Source of the DNA: Candidatus Hinthialibacteria bacterium OLB16
GTDB lineage: Bacteria > Hinthialibacterota > Hinthialibacteria > OLB16
Direction: 5' to 3'
Length of the DNA: 64,000 nt
Assembly: GCA_001567115.1 (NCBI GenBank)
Contig: LMZT01000048.1
Location: 1-64,000, forward strand
Shown here: positions 56,076-64,000 of the stretch, in pieces
Layout of the letters: each line of letters begins with the position of its first letter
Numbering within the stretch: position 1 is the stretch's first letter
Position numbers and translations under genes: made by a program
The notes under the pieces: model-generated
Databases searched by the model: none
Seen by the model: only the letters and a program-made list of their open reading frames with translations
Told to the model about the DNA's origin: nothing

Positions 56076-57665
56076 TTATTGGGAGTTGTGGATGCGGTAC
56101 AAGGCAAAATCCGGGTTACTCCAGACCGGTTCAAGCCTGTGGGCGGCCTTGAGGGCTTCGATTTCCTGGGCGGGAATCTGAACGTACTGAGCGACCGGAT
56201 CCTCCCGAAGGTAATAACACAGATACTCCCCGCGTGAGAGCTGCTCACTGTTGTTGATCATCAGCGATCGGTGCCCGGTCATCAGCCGCATGGCGCGTGG
56301 TTTGAAAAACAGGATCGTACTCTCCAACTCGGTCTTCTGGGTAATCCATGTGAACATTTCCCGGGAGGTGCGTGTGTAGGGGCCATACGGGAGGGTTCCC
56401 TTTTGGGCCTGGTTCATTTCCAGAACTCCGAGCGAAGCCTTTCCGAACGTAATGAATATCATCAGTAACGGCAGAACACAGATGGTGCGGCGCAGGATCA
56501 GCCAGCCCCGGCTCCCGCTTCCATGCAGGCCTTTACGGCACATCTCCTCAAGCCCTGTAATGACAAATGAGAAATAAAAAGGCAGGAGTGGGAAAATGAA
56601 ACGAATCCCCTGGGTGAAGGGATAGACCACCAGCAACCCAAGGGTCAAAGCCATGTAAACCAGGGCATGAAGATCCTTCGAGCGGCGCCGATAGATCCCG
56701 TTAAGCGCCAGCGGGAGGGTCGCCCCATACACAATAAACTTCAGTCCCCCAGCGAAGTAAAACTCCGGCGGAAATGCCAGTGAATAAAAAAACTCCGAGG
56801 GAACCATGAAGTAATAGACCGCATTCCCGAGCATCGACCTCCAGGGCATGTCTCCCAGGTATCCGAAATACGAAGATCCACCCTCCGGCAAAACCAGACT
56901 CCAGATCGAAACCAGAACCAGGAAAGCCAGGTAAGGAAGAAAGGGCAGCCAGCGGTCGCCTGAAACATGCCTGGCGGATCTGTCCTCAGATTCCAGTCTG
57001 ACTTCCTCCGGCTGGGTGATGGCTCCAGTCCGGCGGGCTGCCAGCGCCAGCTGTGTCAGGAAGAGAGTGACCAGCACCACAAGCCCGTGTGTACGGATAA
57101 AAAAAGTCCATGAGATCGATGCCCCGAGGAAAATTCGATCCCACCTCGGGGTCAACAGAATCTTCCGATCGACAATGACTGCCCCCATCAGCAGGATTGA
57201 GAGTGTCGAAAACAGCAGATAGGGGAGATCCGAGAGAATCTGGTTGGAAAACTCCAGGAACAGTGGGTTGAATGCAAACAGACAGACCAGGGCGGTTATC
57301 CCGGGCAAGGAATGGCGCCTTCTGAAACCGAGCCACACCACCGCCAGGAAGATCAGAAAGCACACCACCACCACCGATTTCAGGGCCAGAATATGGTGGC
57401 CGAAAATGCTATAGACCGGCGCCAGCAGGACCGCAAATCCCCAGGGGTACGCTACCGGACCCATCGAAAAGGAGGAGTTCTCGACAATAAACCGATTGGC
57501 TGCGACCTGGACGGAAGGGTTGCCTTTTATCAGGCTCCGTGCCTGCGATATATAAGCGGCAAAATCATCCCCCCACTCATGCCCCCGGTTGAGATTGGAG
57601 AAATACAGCAGGCCCGCTGCCCCCACAATCAGCATCAACAGGATTCGTGAAGTCCATTTTGTCAC
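56076..57665 (-). CDS. GT39-type membrane glycosyltransferase
   Basis: A 529-residue polytopic protein with about ten membrane segments. The loop RGHEWGDDFAAYISQARSLI after the first helix carries the acidic residues of the ArnT/PMT-type catalytic site. Such enzymes move sugars from a lipid carrier to lipids, glycans or proteins outside the inner membrane. The start is a GTG with AGGAGG upstream. It begins the cluster with the epimerase, sulfatase and GT2 fusion, which may act on one glycan. Confidence 0.8.
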   Translation of the reverse strand: MTKWTSRILLMLIVGAAGLLYFSNLNRGHEWGDDFAAYISQARSLIKGNPSVQVAANRFIVENSSFSMGPVAYPWGFAVLLAPVYSIFGHHILALKSVVVVCFLIFLAVVWLGFRRRHSLPGITALVCLFAFNPLFLEFSNQILSDLPYLLFSTLSILLMGAVIVDRKILLTPRWDRIFLGASISWTFFIRTHGLVVLVTLFLTQLALAARRTGAITQPEEVRLESEDRSARHVSGDRWLPFLPYLAFLVLVSIWSLVLPEGGSSYFGYLGDMPWRSMLGNAVYYFMVPSEFFYSLAFPPEFYFAGGLKFIVYGATLPLALNGIYRRRSKDLHALVYMALTLGLLVVYPFTQGIRFIFPLLPFYFSFVITGLEEMCRKGLHGSGSRGWLILRRTICVLPLLMIFITFGKASLGVLEMNQAQKGTLPYGPYTRTSREMFTWITQKTELESTILFFKPRAMRLMTGHRSLMINNSEQLSRGEYLCYYLREDPVAQYVQIPAQEIEALKAAHRLEPVWSNPDFALYRIHNSQ

Positions 57666-57854
57666 AGCCTCATTGTCCTCCTGTCATGAACCGATTCAAG
57701 GTGGAAACCGCATATTTTTCCCCCAGCAGCGAGAAATCGTCCCCGGATCGGCAGGTTATTGAGGAATCCCCCCTTGGAAATCCGGTTGTCCGGTGTCACC
57801 ATACCGGTCCACCGGAAAAGGTTCGGTGGATTCATTCAAAGAGGGGGAAATCCA

Positions 57855-59021
57855 ATGCGTGGGATTGTTGACCATGCGTCACTGAAAAACGCTGTCGCTC
57901 TGGTCCAGGGTATCGCCCAGACCAAGATTTCCAATCCGATTGTTGAAAATACTGTGATCCGGGTCGACACAGATCACCTTGAGGTCCTGGCGACCAACCT
58001 CTCGGTCAGCATCCGCATCCGGATGCCGGTTGAAAATCCGGAACCGGGAGAGGTTGCGCTGCCGGCGAAACTGCTGGCTCAGCTGGCTCGTGAAATCCCC
58101 CCGGGGCCGGTCAATCTGGCCTCCACCCGCAAAGGAATCACCATCAAAGCGGGACGCAGCAGTTTTGATCTCTGCTCGATGGCCACAGATGATTTCCCTC
58201 CTTTCGTTCCTGTCATTGATGGCCCGGTTATCGAAATCCCTGTCGGGGTTGCCTCGAGGGCGATCGAAAGGACTGTCTTTACCGCTTCGGATGAACGCTC
58301 CCGTTTCCAGCTTGGGGGTGTGCTGTTCAGCCACCAGGCCGGGAAGGTCACCTGGGTGGCCACAGATGGCAGGCGGCTCTCCCGGGTTGTCCATGAAATC
58401 GAAGACACCAATGGCCCGAATGTCAAAATGCTGATTCCAGCTCGAGCGCTGCAGGAACTGCTGCGTGCCCTGCCTGCTGAAGGGACCCTGAAGATTACCG
58501 CCGGTGAAAAGCGGGTCCTCTTTGATATTGCCGGGATCACTGTCGCCTCGACACTCCTTGAGGATAACTTTCCGCCATATCAGTCGCTGATCCCGGAAAA
58601 ATATGGCATTCAGATCACTGTCGACCGGGATGAGCTGGTGACTGCGGTCCGATGCGGGCTGGTCATGGCCAATGAGCGCAGCCGGCTGGTTGAGCTGGAT
58701 GCCGCCAATGGGGTTCTCGTCGTGACTGGAGAGCGCATGGAAGCCGGTGGAGCTGTGAGTGAGATCGATGCCGAAACGGGTGAACATTCGGCCAAGGTTT
58801 CATATAATGCCAACTACCTTCTCGAATGCCTGCGTGTCATGGATTCAGGCAGGGCTGTCTGGTCGCTGGCCAAGGATGGCGGGCCTGCCTTTCTTTCCAA
58901 TGAGGAAGACCCATCCTTCCTCCATGTCATCATGCCCATGGCCATCCGTGAAGATGAAAACCGCCCGGCTCCAGCCGGATCGGAAGAGGATGAGATGGGC
59001 GAGGAGGATGAAGAGGAGTAA
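57855..59021 (+). CDS. dnaN: DNA polymerase III beta sliding clamp
   Basis: A 388-residue clamp, with three DnaN domains: KNAVALVQGIAQTKISNPIV, FQLGGVLFSHQAGKVTWVAT, and the C-terminal block FLSNEEDPSFLHVIMPM. Clamp rings tether DNA polymerase III to DNA. The start at 57855 has GAGGGGG seven bases upstream and is preferred over the ORF's earlier start at 57759. The C-terminal 20 residues are acidic (EEDEMGEEDEEE), unusual for DnaN, and extend past the normal MPM-R/L ending. No dnaA or recF is adjacent. Confidence 0.93.
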   Translation: MRGIVDHASLKNAVALVQGIAQTKISNPIVENTVIRVDTDHLEVLATNLSVSIRIRMPVENPEPGEVALPAKLLAQLAREIPPGPVNLASTRKGITIKAGRSSFDLCSMATDDFPPFVPVIDGPVIEIPVGVASRAIERTVFTASDERSRFQLGGVLFSHQAGKVTWVATDGRRLSRVVHEIEDTNGPNVKMLIPARALQELLRALPAEGTLKITAGEKRVLFDIAGITVASTLLEDNFPPYQSLIPEKYGIQITVDRDELVTAVRCGLVMANERSRLVELDAANGVLVVTGERMEAGGAVSEIDAETGEHSAKVSYNANYLLECLRVMDSGRAVWSLAKDGGPAFLSNEEDPSFLHVIMPMAIREDENRPAPAGSEEDEMGEEDEEE

Positions 59022-59095
59022 GGCCCACTGTAGGCCAGCTCCCGCATTGCCTTGCAGGTTCACACAATACCACTTGAAGAAAGCTGCCAGTTCAC

Positions 59096-60185
59096 ATGAT
59101 CAGTCGTGTGAGTGCCGAACACCCCTCTTTGCTGGATCTTTCTCCCCGCGAGCTTGAGCGCTGGCTGGCCGAGCAGAGCGAGGATCCGTATCGCGCCTCG
59201 CAGATCCTGCGCTGGATTTCCTTGCAGACACCCATCGCTGCCATGAGCGACCTCCCTCAAGGGCTGCGTTCAAGATTGCAGGACCAGTTTACCGAGGGAT
59301 ACCTGGCCTCCGACCAGGGCATCGAGGGGGAAGGTGCGGTACGGTTCCTGTTCCGCCTGAAGGATGGCGAAGCGGTGGAAAGTGTACGGATCGGCGAACC
59401 GGCCGATTACACCGCCTGCCTTTCCACTCAGGTCGGATGCGGCTTGCGCTGCTCCTTCTGCGCCTCAGGCAAGTTTGGCTGGACACGCAATCTGACTCAG
59501 GGTGAAATCCTGGGCCAGGTGTTTGCCTTGCGTGCACTGACCGCCGCTCAGTCCGGCCTGGATGGCTGGCCGAGGCACCTGGTGTACATGGGGATGGGCG
59601 AACCCTTCCATAATTACTCCGCGACCCTCGAATCTGTCCGATACCTGATCGATCCCAACGGAATCAATTTCGGCGCACGGCGCATCACGATTTCCACAGC
59701 AGGACTTGTTCCGGAAATTTACCGTTTCGCCGAAGAGGATCTCCAGGTGGGGCTGGCGGTCTCTCTTCATGCCCCCAGCTCCGAACTGCGCCGTAGCCTG
59801 ATGCCGATTGAGGAGGTCTATCCCCTCTCCAGGCTGCTGAAGGCCTGTCAGACCTATATCGAAAAAGACCGGACGCCGCCTGACTTTCGAGTATGTCCTT
59901 CTCTCTGAGGTCAACGATACCCCCCGTGAGGCCCGCAAGCTGATCGAGACCTTCAAAGACTGGCGCCTGGTTCACTTCAATCTGATCCGTTATAACCCGA
60001 TCGGCCTGACCCAGCTCAAAGCGCCTTCCGAAGTCGAAGCACGCGCTTTTCTCAAGCGGCTGGTGGATGGCGGGTTGCAGGCAACTCTCAGAAAAAGCCC
60101 GGGTAAAACGATCGATGCCGCCTGCGGCCAGCTGCGCGGGCTGGGGTATGAAAAAGCTGGAGTCAAAACCGCCACAGACCGCTGA
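59096..60185 (+). CDS. rlmN: RlmN-like rRNA/tRNA adenine methyltransferase (frameshifted)
   Basis: A radical-SAM enzyme that methylates A2503 of 23S rRNA and tRNA. The motif CGLRCSFC (Cys115, 119, 122) and the GMGEPFHNY segment are family hallmarks. The frame ends at 59908; the remainder continues as LTFEYVLLSEVNDTPREARK, FNLIRYNPIG and a stop at 60183-60185. The frame shift of one base lies near 59870-59880 in GCCGCC. The catalytic Cys in the second half is seen in IDAACGQLRG. Likely an intact gene with an assembly error. The next gene follows after 11 bases. Confidence 0.9.
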
Positions 60186-60196
60186 AGGAGTCTGAT

Positions 60197-60832
60197 ATGA
60201 GTTTTCCGGCACCTCCCTGGGTGCTTCATGGCTGGGTGGGCTTATTGGTAGACTGGCTCGCCCTGGATCGTGCCAAAGAGGCTCTTCTTCCTGAAGGTTT
60301 CCGCAAAAAGGGTGGTCCAATGAATGGCACCCTCGGAGGGCACTATGTCGCCGCTTACACTCCAAGGGCAGACTCCTCCCTCGATTTCCCCTTTCATGAA
60401 TTTGGTTTCCTCTCCAGCCAGTGTGTTTATGGCAATGAAAAAGGCCTTCATCTTTCACGCATGGCGGTGGACCACCCCACTGCGCTCGAAGGCGGACGGG
60501 ATGTATGGGGAATCAATAAATTCACAGCTGCCTTTGAGCAGGCCGGACCTTTTGGCTTAAAAGCCAGCTCACCGGAGAACAGGCTGGATGTGTCGGTCAC
60601 CTTTCATAAAAGGCTCCCTCTGGGCTGGTGGAAAATCACCTTTCCCTTCCTGAACCGGTGCCAGGGCGCCCCGATTCGATTTGCAGTGACTCTCAAAGGG
60701 TTTGCCTTTCTGTGCACAGTCAGCCGAAAAGGATTCCACCACAATGGCCGCCTGATCCCGCTCCTGTTTCCGAACTGCCGGATCCTGATCCATCCCCCCG
60801 AATCGATCCCAGAACCTCCTCCAGGCTGGTGA
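60197..60832 (+). CDS. Acetoacetate decarboxylase-like protein
   Basis: A 211-residue protein starting PAPPWVLHGWVGLLVDWL. The segment DHPTALEGGRDVWGINKF matches the GGR.xWG.PK region of acetoacetate decarboxylase-fold proteins, which include decarboxylases and aldolase-dehydratases. The Lys is present (INKF). It has AAGGAG six bases before the ATG. A specific reaction cannot be assigned. It follows rlmN and converges with iolC. Confidence 0.6.
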   Translation: MSFPAPPWVLHGWVGLLVDWLALDRAKEALLPEGFRKKGGPMNGTLGGHYVAAYTPRADSSLDFPFHEFGFLSSQCVYGNEKGLHLSRMAVDHPTALEGGRDVWGINKFTAAFEQAGPFGLKASSPENRLDVSVTFHKRLPLGWWKITFPFLNRCQGAPIRFAVTLKGFAFLCTVSRKGFHHNGRLIPLLFPNCRILIHPPESIPEPPPGW

Positions 60833-60846
60833 AAAACCCCGCCTTT

Positions 60847-61860
60847 TCAGAATCCCCCGCGTGATTCGATAAACTCCAGAGCTTCCTGTTCGTAAGGCAT
60901 GAAGTTCGCGCACCCATGGCGTGTGACCACGATGGCGCCCGCCGCATTTCCCATGCGCGCTGCTTTGACCAGGTCCCATCCCTTGAGGAGTCCATAAATG
61001 AATCCGCTGGCGAAGGCATCCCCGGCCCCGAGGATATTCAGAACCTCGACCGGATAAGGCGCCGCATGCCGGCATTCTCCATCCGGCAGAAACACCGTAG
61101 CGCCCTGGACCCCCTGTTTCATGATCAATGCCCGCGGGCCGCCAACGAGGATGGCCTGAATTGCCGCCTCCCTGTCTCCCTGGACATTCGGGTCGGATAC
61201 CTGGGAATGCGCGATTGAAATCTGTCCGGAGTCGGTGAGTGCTGCCGCTTTCACCTCTTCCTCTGTCCCGATGACATAATCCACCAGATGCAGGATCGAT
61301 CGTGTCACCACACCGAAGGCGCGTGCATCATGCCATTGGTCCGCTCGAAAATCGATGTCCAGAATCACCACACCACCAGATGCGCGGGCCTGTTCGGCGG
61401 CAAAAAAAGTTGCGGAACGGCTCGGTTCGCGGGACAGTCCGGTTCCTGAGATGAACAGCGCACGGCTCTCACGGATCGGTGCAGCCAGCACATCATCGAT
61501 AGTGATTTCAATATCCGCACAACCCTGGCGGTAGTAGACCAGAGGGAACCGGTCGGGAGGCTCAATTCCAAGAAGGACCGCACTGGTGCGAAATCCCTTT
61601 TTGCGCGGCATGAACCGGGTCTCCACTCCCTCCTTCTCCAGAAACTGGAAAAGAAAATCACCCACCAGGTCATCACCCAGACCGGAGAGGAGCACAGACC
61701 TCAGTCCCAGGCGGCGTGTCCCCACACTGACATTGGTCGGGCATCCCCCCACAAAAGCGCCGAAAGAGGTGATCTCGGTAAAAGGGGCACCGATATCGTT
61801 GGAATACAGGTCGATCGAACTGCGCCCCATGCTCAGAAGGTCGAATGATTTGTCAGCCAT
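60847..61860 (-). CDS. iolC: 5-dehydro-2-deoxygluconokinase (IolC-like)
   Basis: A 337-residue PfkB-family kinase of the myo-inositol pathway. The N-terminal part LLSMGRSSIDLYSNDIGAPF and the PfkB signature ILGAGDAFASGFIYGLLKGW (catalytic Asp in GAGDA) are typical for IolC. It overlaps the iolB start by eight bases and is in the same direction. It phosphorylates 5-dehydro-2-deoxy-gluconate. The other iol genes are not in this window. Confidence 0.88.
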   Translation of the reverse strand: MADKSFDLLSMGRSSIDLYSNDIGAPFTEITSFGAFVGGCPTNVSVGTRRLGLRSVLLSGLGDDLVGDFLFQFLEKEGVETRFMPRKKGFRTSAVLLGIEPPDRFPLVYYRQGCADIEITIDDVLAAPIRESRALFISGTGLSREPSRSATFFAAEQARASGGVVILDIDFRADQWHDARAFGVVTRSILHLVDYVIGTEEEVKAAALTDSGQISIAHSQVSDPNVQGDREAAIQAILVGGPRALIMKQGVQGATVFLPDGECRHAAPYPVEVLNILGAGDAFASGFIYGLLKGWDLVKAARMGNAAGAIVVTRHGCANFMPYEQEALEFIESRGGF

Positions 61861-62749
61861 GCTTTGCCCCTTTTTCCATATCGTGACTCACCAGCGGAAC
61901 CCGGGGATCCTCCCAGGTCCAGGTATCCTTGACCCAGGCATGATCCGGGTCATCCTGGCCGGCCAGCGACTGCGCACTCCCGGACAGGAAGTTGAGGTAG
62001 TAGCAATCATATCCCCAGGGAGCGCTGACCGGGTGGTATCCCTCCGGCACGAGAACTACATCCAGATCCTGTACTGTCAAGGTCACATCGAGGGATTTGC
62101 TGTCGTTGTATATTCGCTGAATGGCGAATCCTTCCGGTTGACGGAAACGATAAAAATAGATTTCCTCCAGATCGGCCTCGAGGATATTCCCGGAAGGATC
62201 TGTGCGATGGACATCATGTTTATGCGGCGGGTAACTGCTCCAGTTTCCACCGGGTGTGTAAACCTCGACACAGACAAGCTTCTGGCAGGCAGATCCCGGT
62301 GGAAGGATGCTGTTGATCTGGCGCGTGGCATGGCCGCCACCGCGGATCTCAATCGAAGAGTCTTCGGGAGTAATCAATCGCTCCGGATAATCCCGGGAGG
62401 CTGGAACATGGCAGAATGCGCATTCGAGGCTTTCCGATTCCGCTTTCACCAGCAGCTCGCTTCCCCTTGAGCAATAGACCGCCCAGGGCATCCCCTCAAA
62501 AACATTGGCTCTTCGCCCGATATGTTGCCAGCAATTTTTGGAGGTCTTGACTGAGCACTGGCCGCCCAGCAGAACCAGCGCCGCTTCCTCATCTTCGGTC
62601 CGAAACTTCCAGGATCCTCCTTGAGGGAGGCGCAGAATTTCGAGATTCAGATCGTCCCATCCAGCCTTGCTGGCAACCACCTGGTTCAACAGTCCCTCAG
62701 GCTTGCGCTGTCCGGAAGATCTGATCAGTAGATCCGGGTCTGTTTTCAC
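61853..62749 (-). CDS. iolB: 5-deoxy-glucuronate isomerase (IolB-like)
   Basis: A 298-residue protein of two cupin-like halves with the IolB metal site NWSSYPPHKHDVHRTD and the block EEIYFYRFRQPEGFAIQRIY. It isomerises 5-deoxy-glucuronic acid to the IolC substrate. Pair with iolC fits inositol catabolism. The gene ends as the iolC start begins; upstream the gap to the divergent DUF72 gene is 136 bases. Confidence 0.9.
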   Translation of the reverse strand: MKTDPDLLIRSSGQRKPEGLLNQVVASKAGWDDLNLEILRLPQGGSWKFRTEDEEAALVLLGGQCSVKTSKNCWQHIGRRANVFEGMPWAVYCSRGSELLVKAESESLECAFCHVPASRDYPERLITPEDSSIEIRGGGHATRQINSILPPGSACQKLVCVEVYTPGGNWSSYPPHKHDVHRTDPSGNILEADLEEIYFYRFRQPEGFAIQRIYNDSKSLDVTLTVQDLDVVLVPEGYHPVSAPWGYDCYYLNFLSGSAQSLAGQDDPDHAWVKDTWTWEDPRVPLVSHDMEKGAKHG

Positions 62750-62885
62750 TCGGCTTTCCCCCTGTTGTTGAGAGGATCATAGAGCCACCCGAGCAATGGC
62801 TGAAGTACCAATTGGGATTTTCTGAGATCATTGCGGGGATCAGCGGAGGATGCAGAGACTGTGCCATTCCGGTAAACTTGAAAGC

Positions 62886-63890
62886 ATGAAATCCGTTCCA
62901 CCGACCCAGCAGATGTTTGCTTTTGGTTTCGAAGAAAGCCCGAAATTCGAAATCGCCAGGGAGCTGGAGGCACTCCAGATTCGATTCGGAACCAGTTCCT
63001 GGGCCTACCCGGGATGGGTGGGAAATGTCTATTCACGTAAGCATGCATCCTCAAATGAGTACCTCGAAGAATACACCCGTTACCCCCTCTTCCGGACTGT
63101 CGGGGCGGATATGACTTTCTACAATCCACCGTCGGTCGGCCTTCTGAAAACCTGGAAAGCCCTGCTCCCTCCCAAATTCCCGGTTGTTTTCAAGGTCTGG
63201 GATGAGATCACTGTGGATCGATTTGAAAAGGTGGATCAGGCAGGCAATCCAAGGCGGATGCAAGGAAACCGCAATCCCCATTTTCTCGATGCAGGACTGT
63301 TTGAAGATGCCTTTCTTGGACCGATTGTCGATTCAGGCTTTCAGGATCACCTGGGAGGGCTGATGTTCGAGTTCCGTTCCAGCACCGCCAGGAACCCACA
63401 AACCTTTTTGAATTCCCTCGAGGCTTTCCTGGGCGCATTGCCAAAAGGATTTCCGTATGCAGTCGAAGTCCGTGAGCCACGCCTTCTCGGAGCCGCTTAT
63501 CAGGCCATTCTCAGGAATCATCAGGTTTCGCATGTTTTCAACCACTGGGACCGGATGCTGCCCCTGAGAGAACAGCTCGACCGGGTCGGCCTGACAGGTG
63601 ATCGGGTGATTTCGAGAATCCTGACCCCGCTCGGAATGCCTTATGCAGACGCAAAGAAGAAGTTTTTCCCCTATGACCAGCTCCTGCCTGAAAACAGGCT
63701 GCCGGAGATGCGTGTGGATGTGGTCGAGTTGTGCGAAGAGGCGATTAAGAACCATTTGCCCGCTTATGTTCTTGTAAACAATCGGGCTGAAGGATATGCC
63801 CCCATGACCATCCAGGATCTCCAGGAGGCTGTCGCGAAGAAAAAAGGGCTTCTCCCCCTCCCGGGTCAATCACCCACTTCTTCCTCCTGA
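62886..63890 (+). CDS. DUF72 family protein
   Basis: A 334-residue protein with the DUF72 signature IRFGTSSWAYPGWVGNVYSR at about residue 31 and the later VEVREPRLLGAAYQAILRNH. DUF72 proteins have a TIM-barrel of unknown activity. The ATG at 62886 is chosen because the upstream ATG at 62850 lies directly on a GGAGG and adds weak sequence; this is uncertain. The last 110 bases of the window contain no gene that I can support. Confidence 0.85.
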   Translation: MKSVPPTQQMFAFGFEESPKFEIARELEALQIRFGTSSWAYPGWVGNVYSRKHASSNEYLEEYTRYPLFRTVGADMTFYNPPSVGLLKTWKALLPPKFPVVFKVWDEITVDRFEKVDQAGNPRRMQGNRNPHFLDAGLFEDAFLGPIVDSGFQDHLGGLMFEFRSSTARNPQTFLNSLEAFLGALPKGFPYAVEVREPRLLGAAYQAILRNHQVSHVFNHWDRMLPLREQLDRVGLTGDRVISRILTPLGMPYADAKKKFFPYDQLLPENRLPEMRVDVVELCEEAIKNHLPAYVLVNNRAEGYAPMTIQDLQEAVAKKKGLLPLPGQSPTSSS

Positions 63891-64000
63891 CTGATTCTGT
63901 TAACCCCTTGGCTGGATTCCGGCGTGTGATACCCTGTTTCGATTCTTGTTTCGATAGGAACTTTCTTGCCGATCCGCTATGCAGATAAATCCATTTCAGA

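Noticed and set aside
59860-59908. Possible programmed frameshift in rlmN
   Set aside because: No slippery heptamer plus structure was seen, and the same kind of break recurs in unrelated genes, so an assembly indel is more likely.
60215-60260. tRNA-like stretch near the start of the acetoacetate-decarboxylase-like gene
   Set aside because: No cloverleaf pairing could be formed, and the region is coding with a good ribosome-binding site.

Overview
The window reads as a bacterial chromosome segment of moderate GC (mid-50s per cent by eye) from a diderm bacterium. Signs of an outer membrane are a complete secretin-type secretion operon, an LpxL-like acyltransferase, a lipobox protein and SurA-like chaperone domains. 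Two orphan type IV pilin-like proteins share a long N-helix (core ILILISIALPNF) and a C-terminal YNPTNG..SRG signature. Together with DUF5009, DUF2961, GH78 and sulfatase glycan genes, this style is one I associate with uncultured lineages such as Sumerlaeota, Hydrogenedentota or Planctomycetes/Verrucomicrobia-like groups. That placement is low-confidence inference.

Layout. 1-3408 (minus): a DUF362 protein cut by the window edge, a membrane-anchored DUF1858-like protein, a DUF5009 acyltransferase-like membrane protein and a TSUP permease. 3547-22751 (plus): one continuous type II secretion operon in the order E-F-H-I-J-K-L-M-C-D. It ends in an extraordinary secretin of about 3,430 residues, built from about 40 tandem N-domain-like modules before a normal C-terminal channel domain. 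22830-30382: a secreted protein, a lipid A-type acyltransferase, a hypothetical membrane protein, a lipoprotein, a double parvulin-domain foldase and a large secreted protein of unknown function. 30677-36714 (plus): a GH78-like glycosidase, a BtuF-D-C-type ABC importer and an EF-hand protein. 36730-43525 (minus): a glycosyltransferase, a pilin-like protein, an amidohydrolase, RecO and the three-subunit transhydrogenase pntAA-AB-B. 43781-46113 (plus): a second pilin-like protein and a DUF2961 protein. 46120-51308 (minus): a PilT-like ATPase, an M16 peptidase pair, a STAS protein and a small hypothetical. 51664-57665: a small orphan gene, then a minus-strand cluster with a GT2-methyltransferase fusion, a sulfatase, a CDP-paratose-epimerase-like enzyme and a GT39-type membrane transferase. 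57855-63890: dnaN, rlmN, an acetoacetate-decarboxylase-like protein, iolC-iolB (minus) and a DUF72 protein.

How it fits together. The secretion operon supplies the ATPase, platform, minor pseudopilins, inner-membrane assembly proteins and outer-membrane channel. No major pseudopilin (GspG) and no prepilin peptidase (GspO) is in the operon. The two orphan pilin-like proteins at 37.9-38.5 kb and 43.8-44.5 kb are the local candidates for the missing pilin role. Secreted glycosidase-like and other exported proteins nearby are plausible cargo, but nothing in the sequence proves this.

Quality warning. About 13 reading-frame breaks occur in otherwise well-conserved genes, including rlmN, the fecCD-type permease and the secretin. 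Many sit at homopolymers, and most are repaired by one base. I read them as assembly indels, not decay, and annotate the genes across them. No rRNA, tRNA, CRISPR array, insertion sequence or prophage was recognised.
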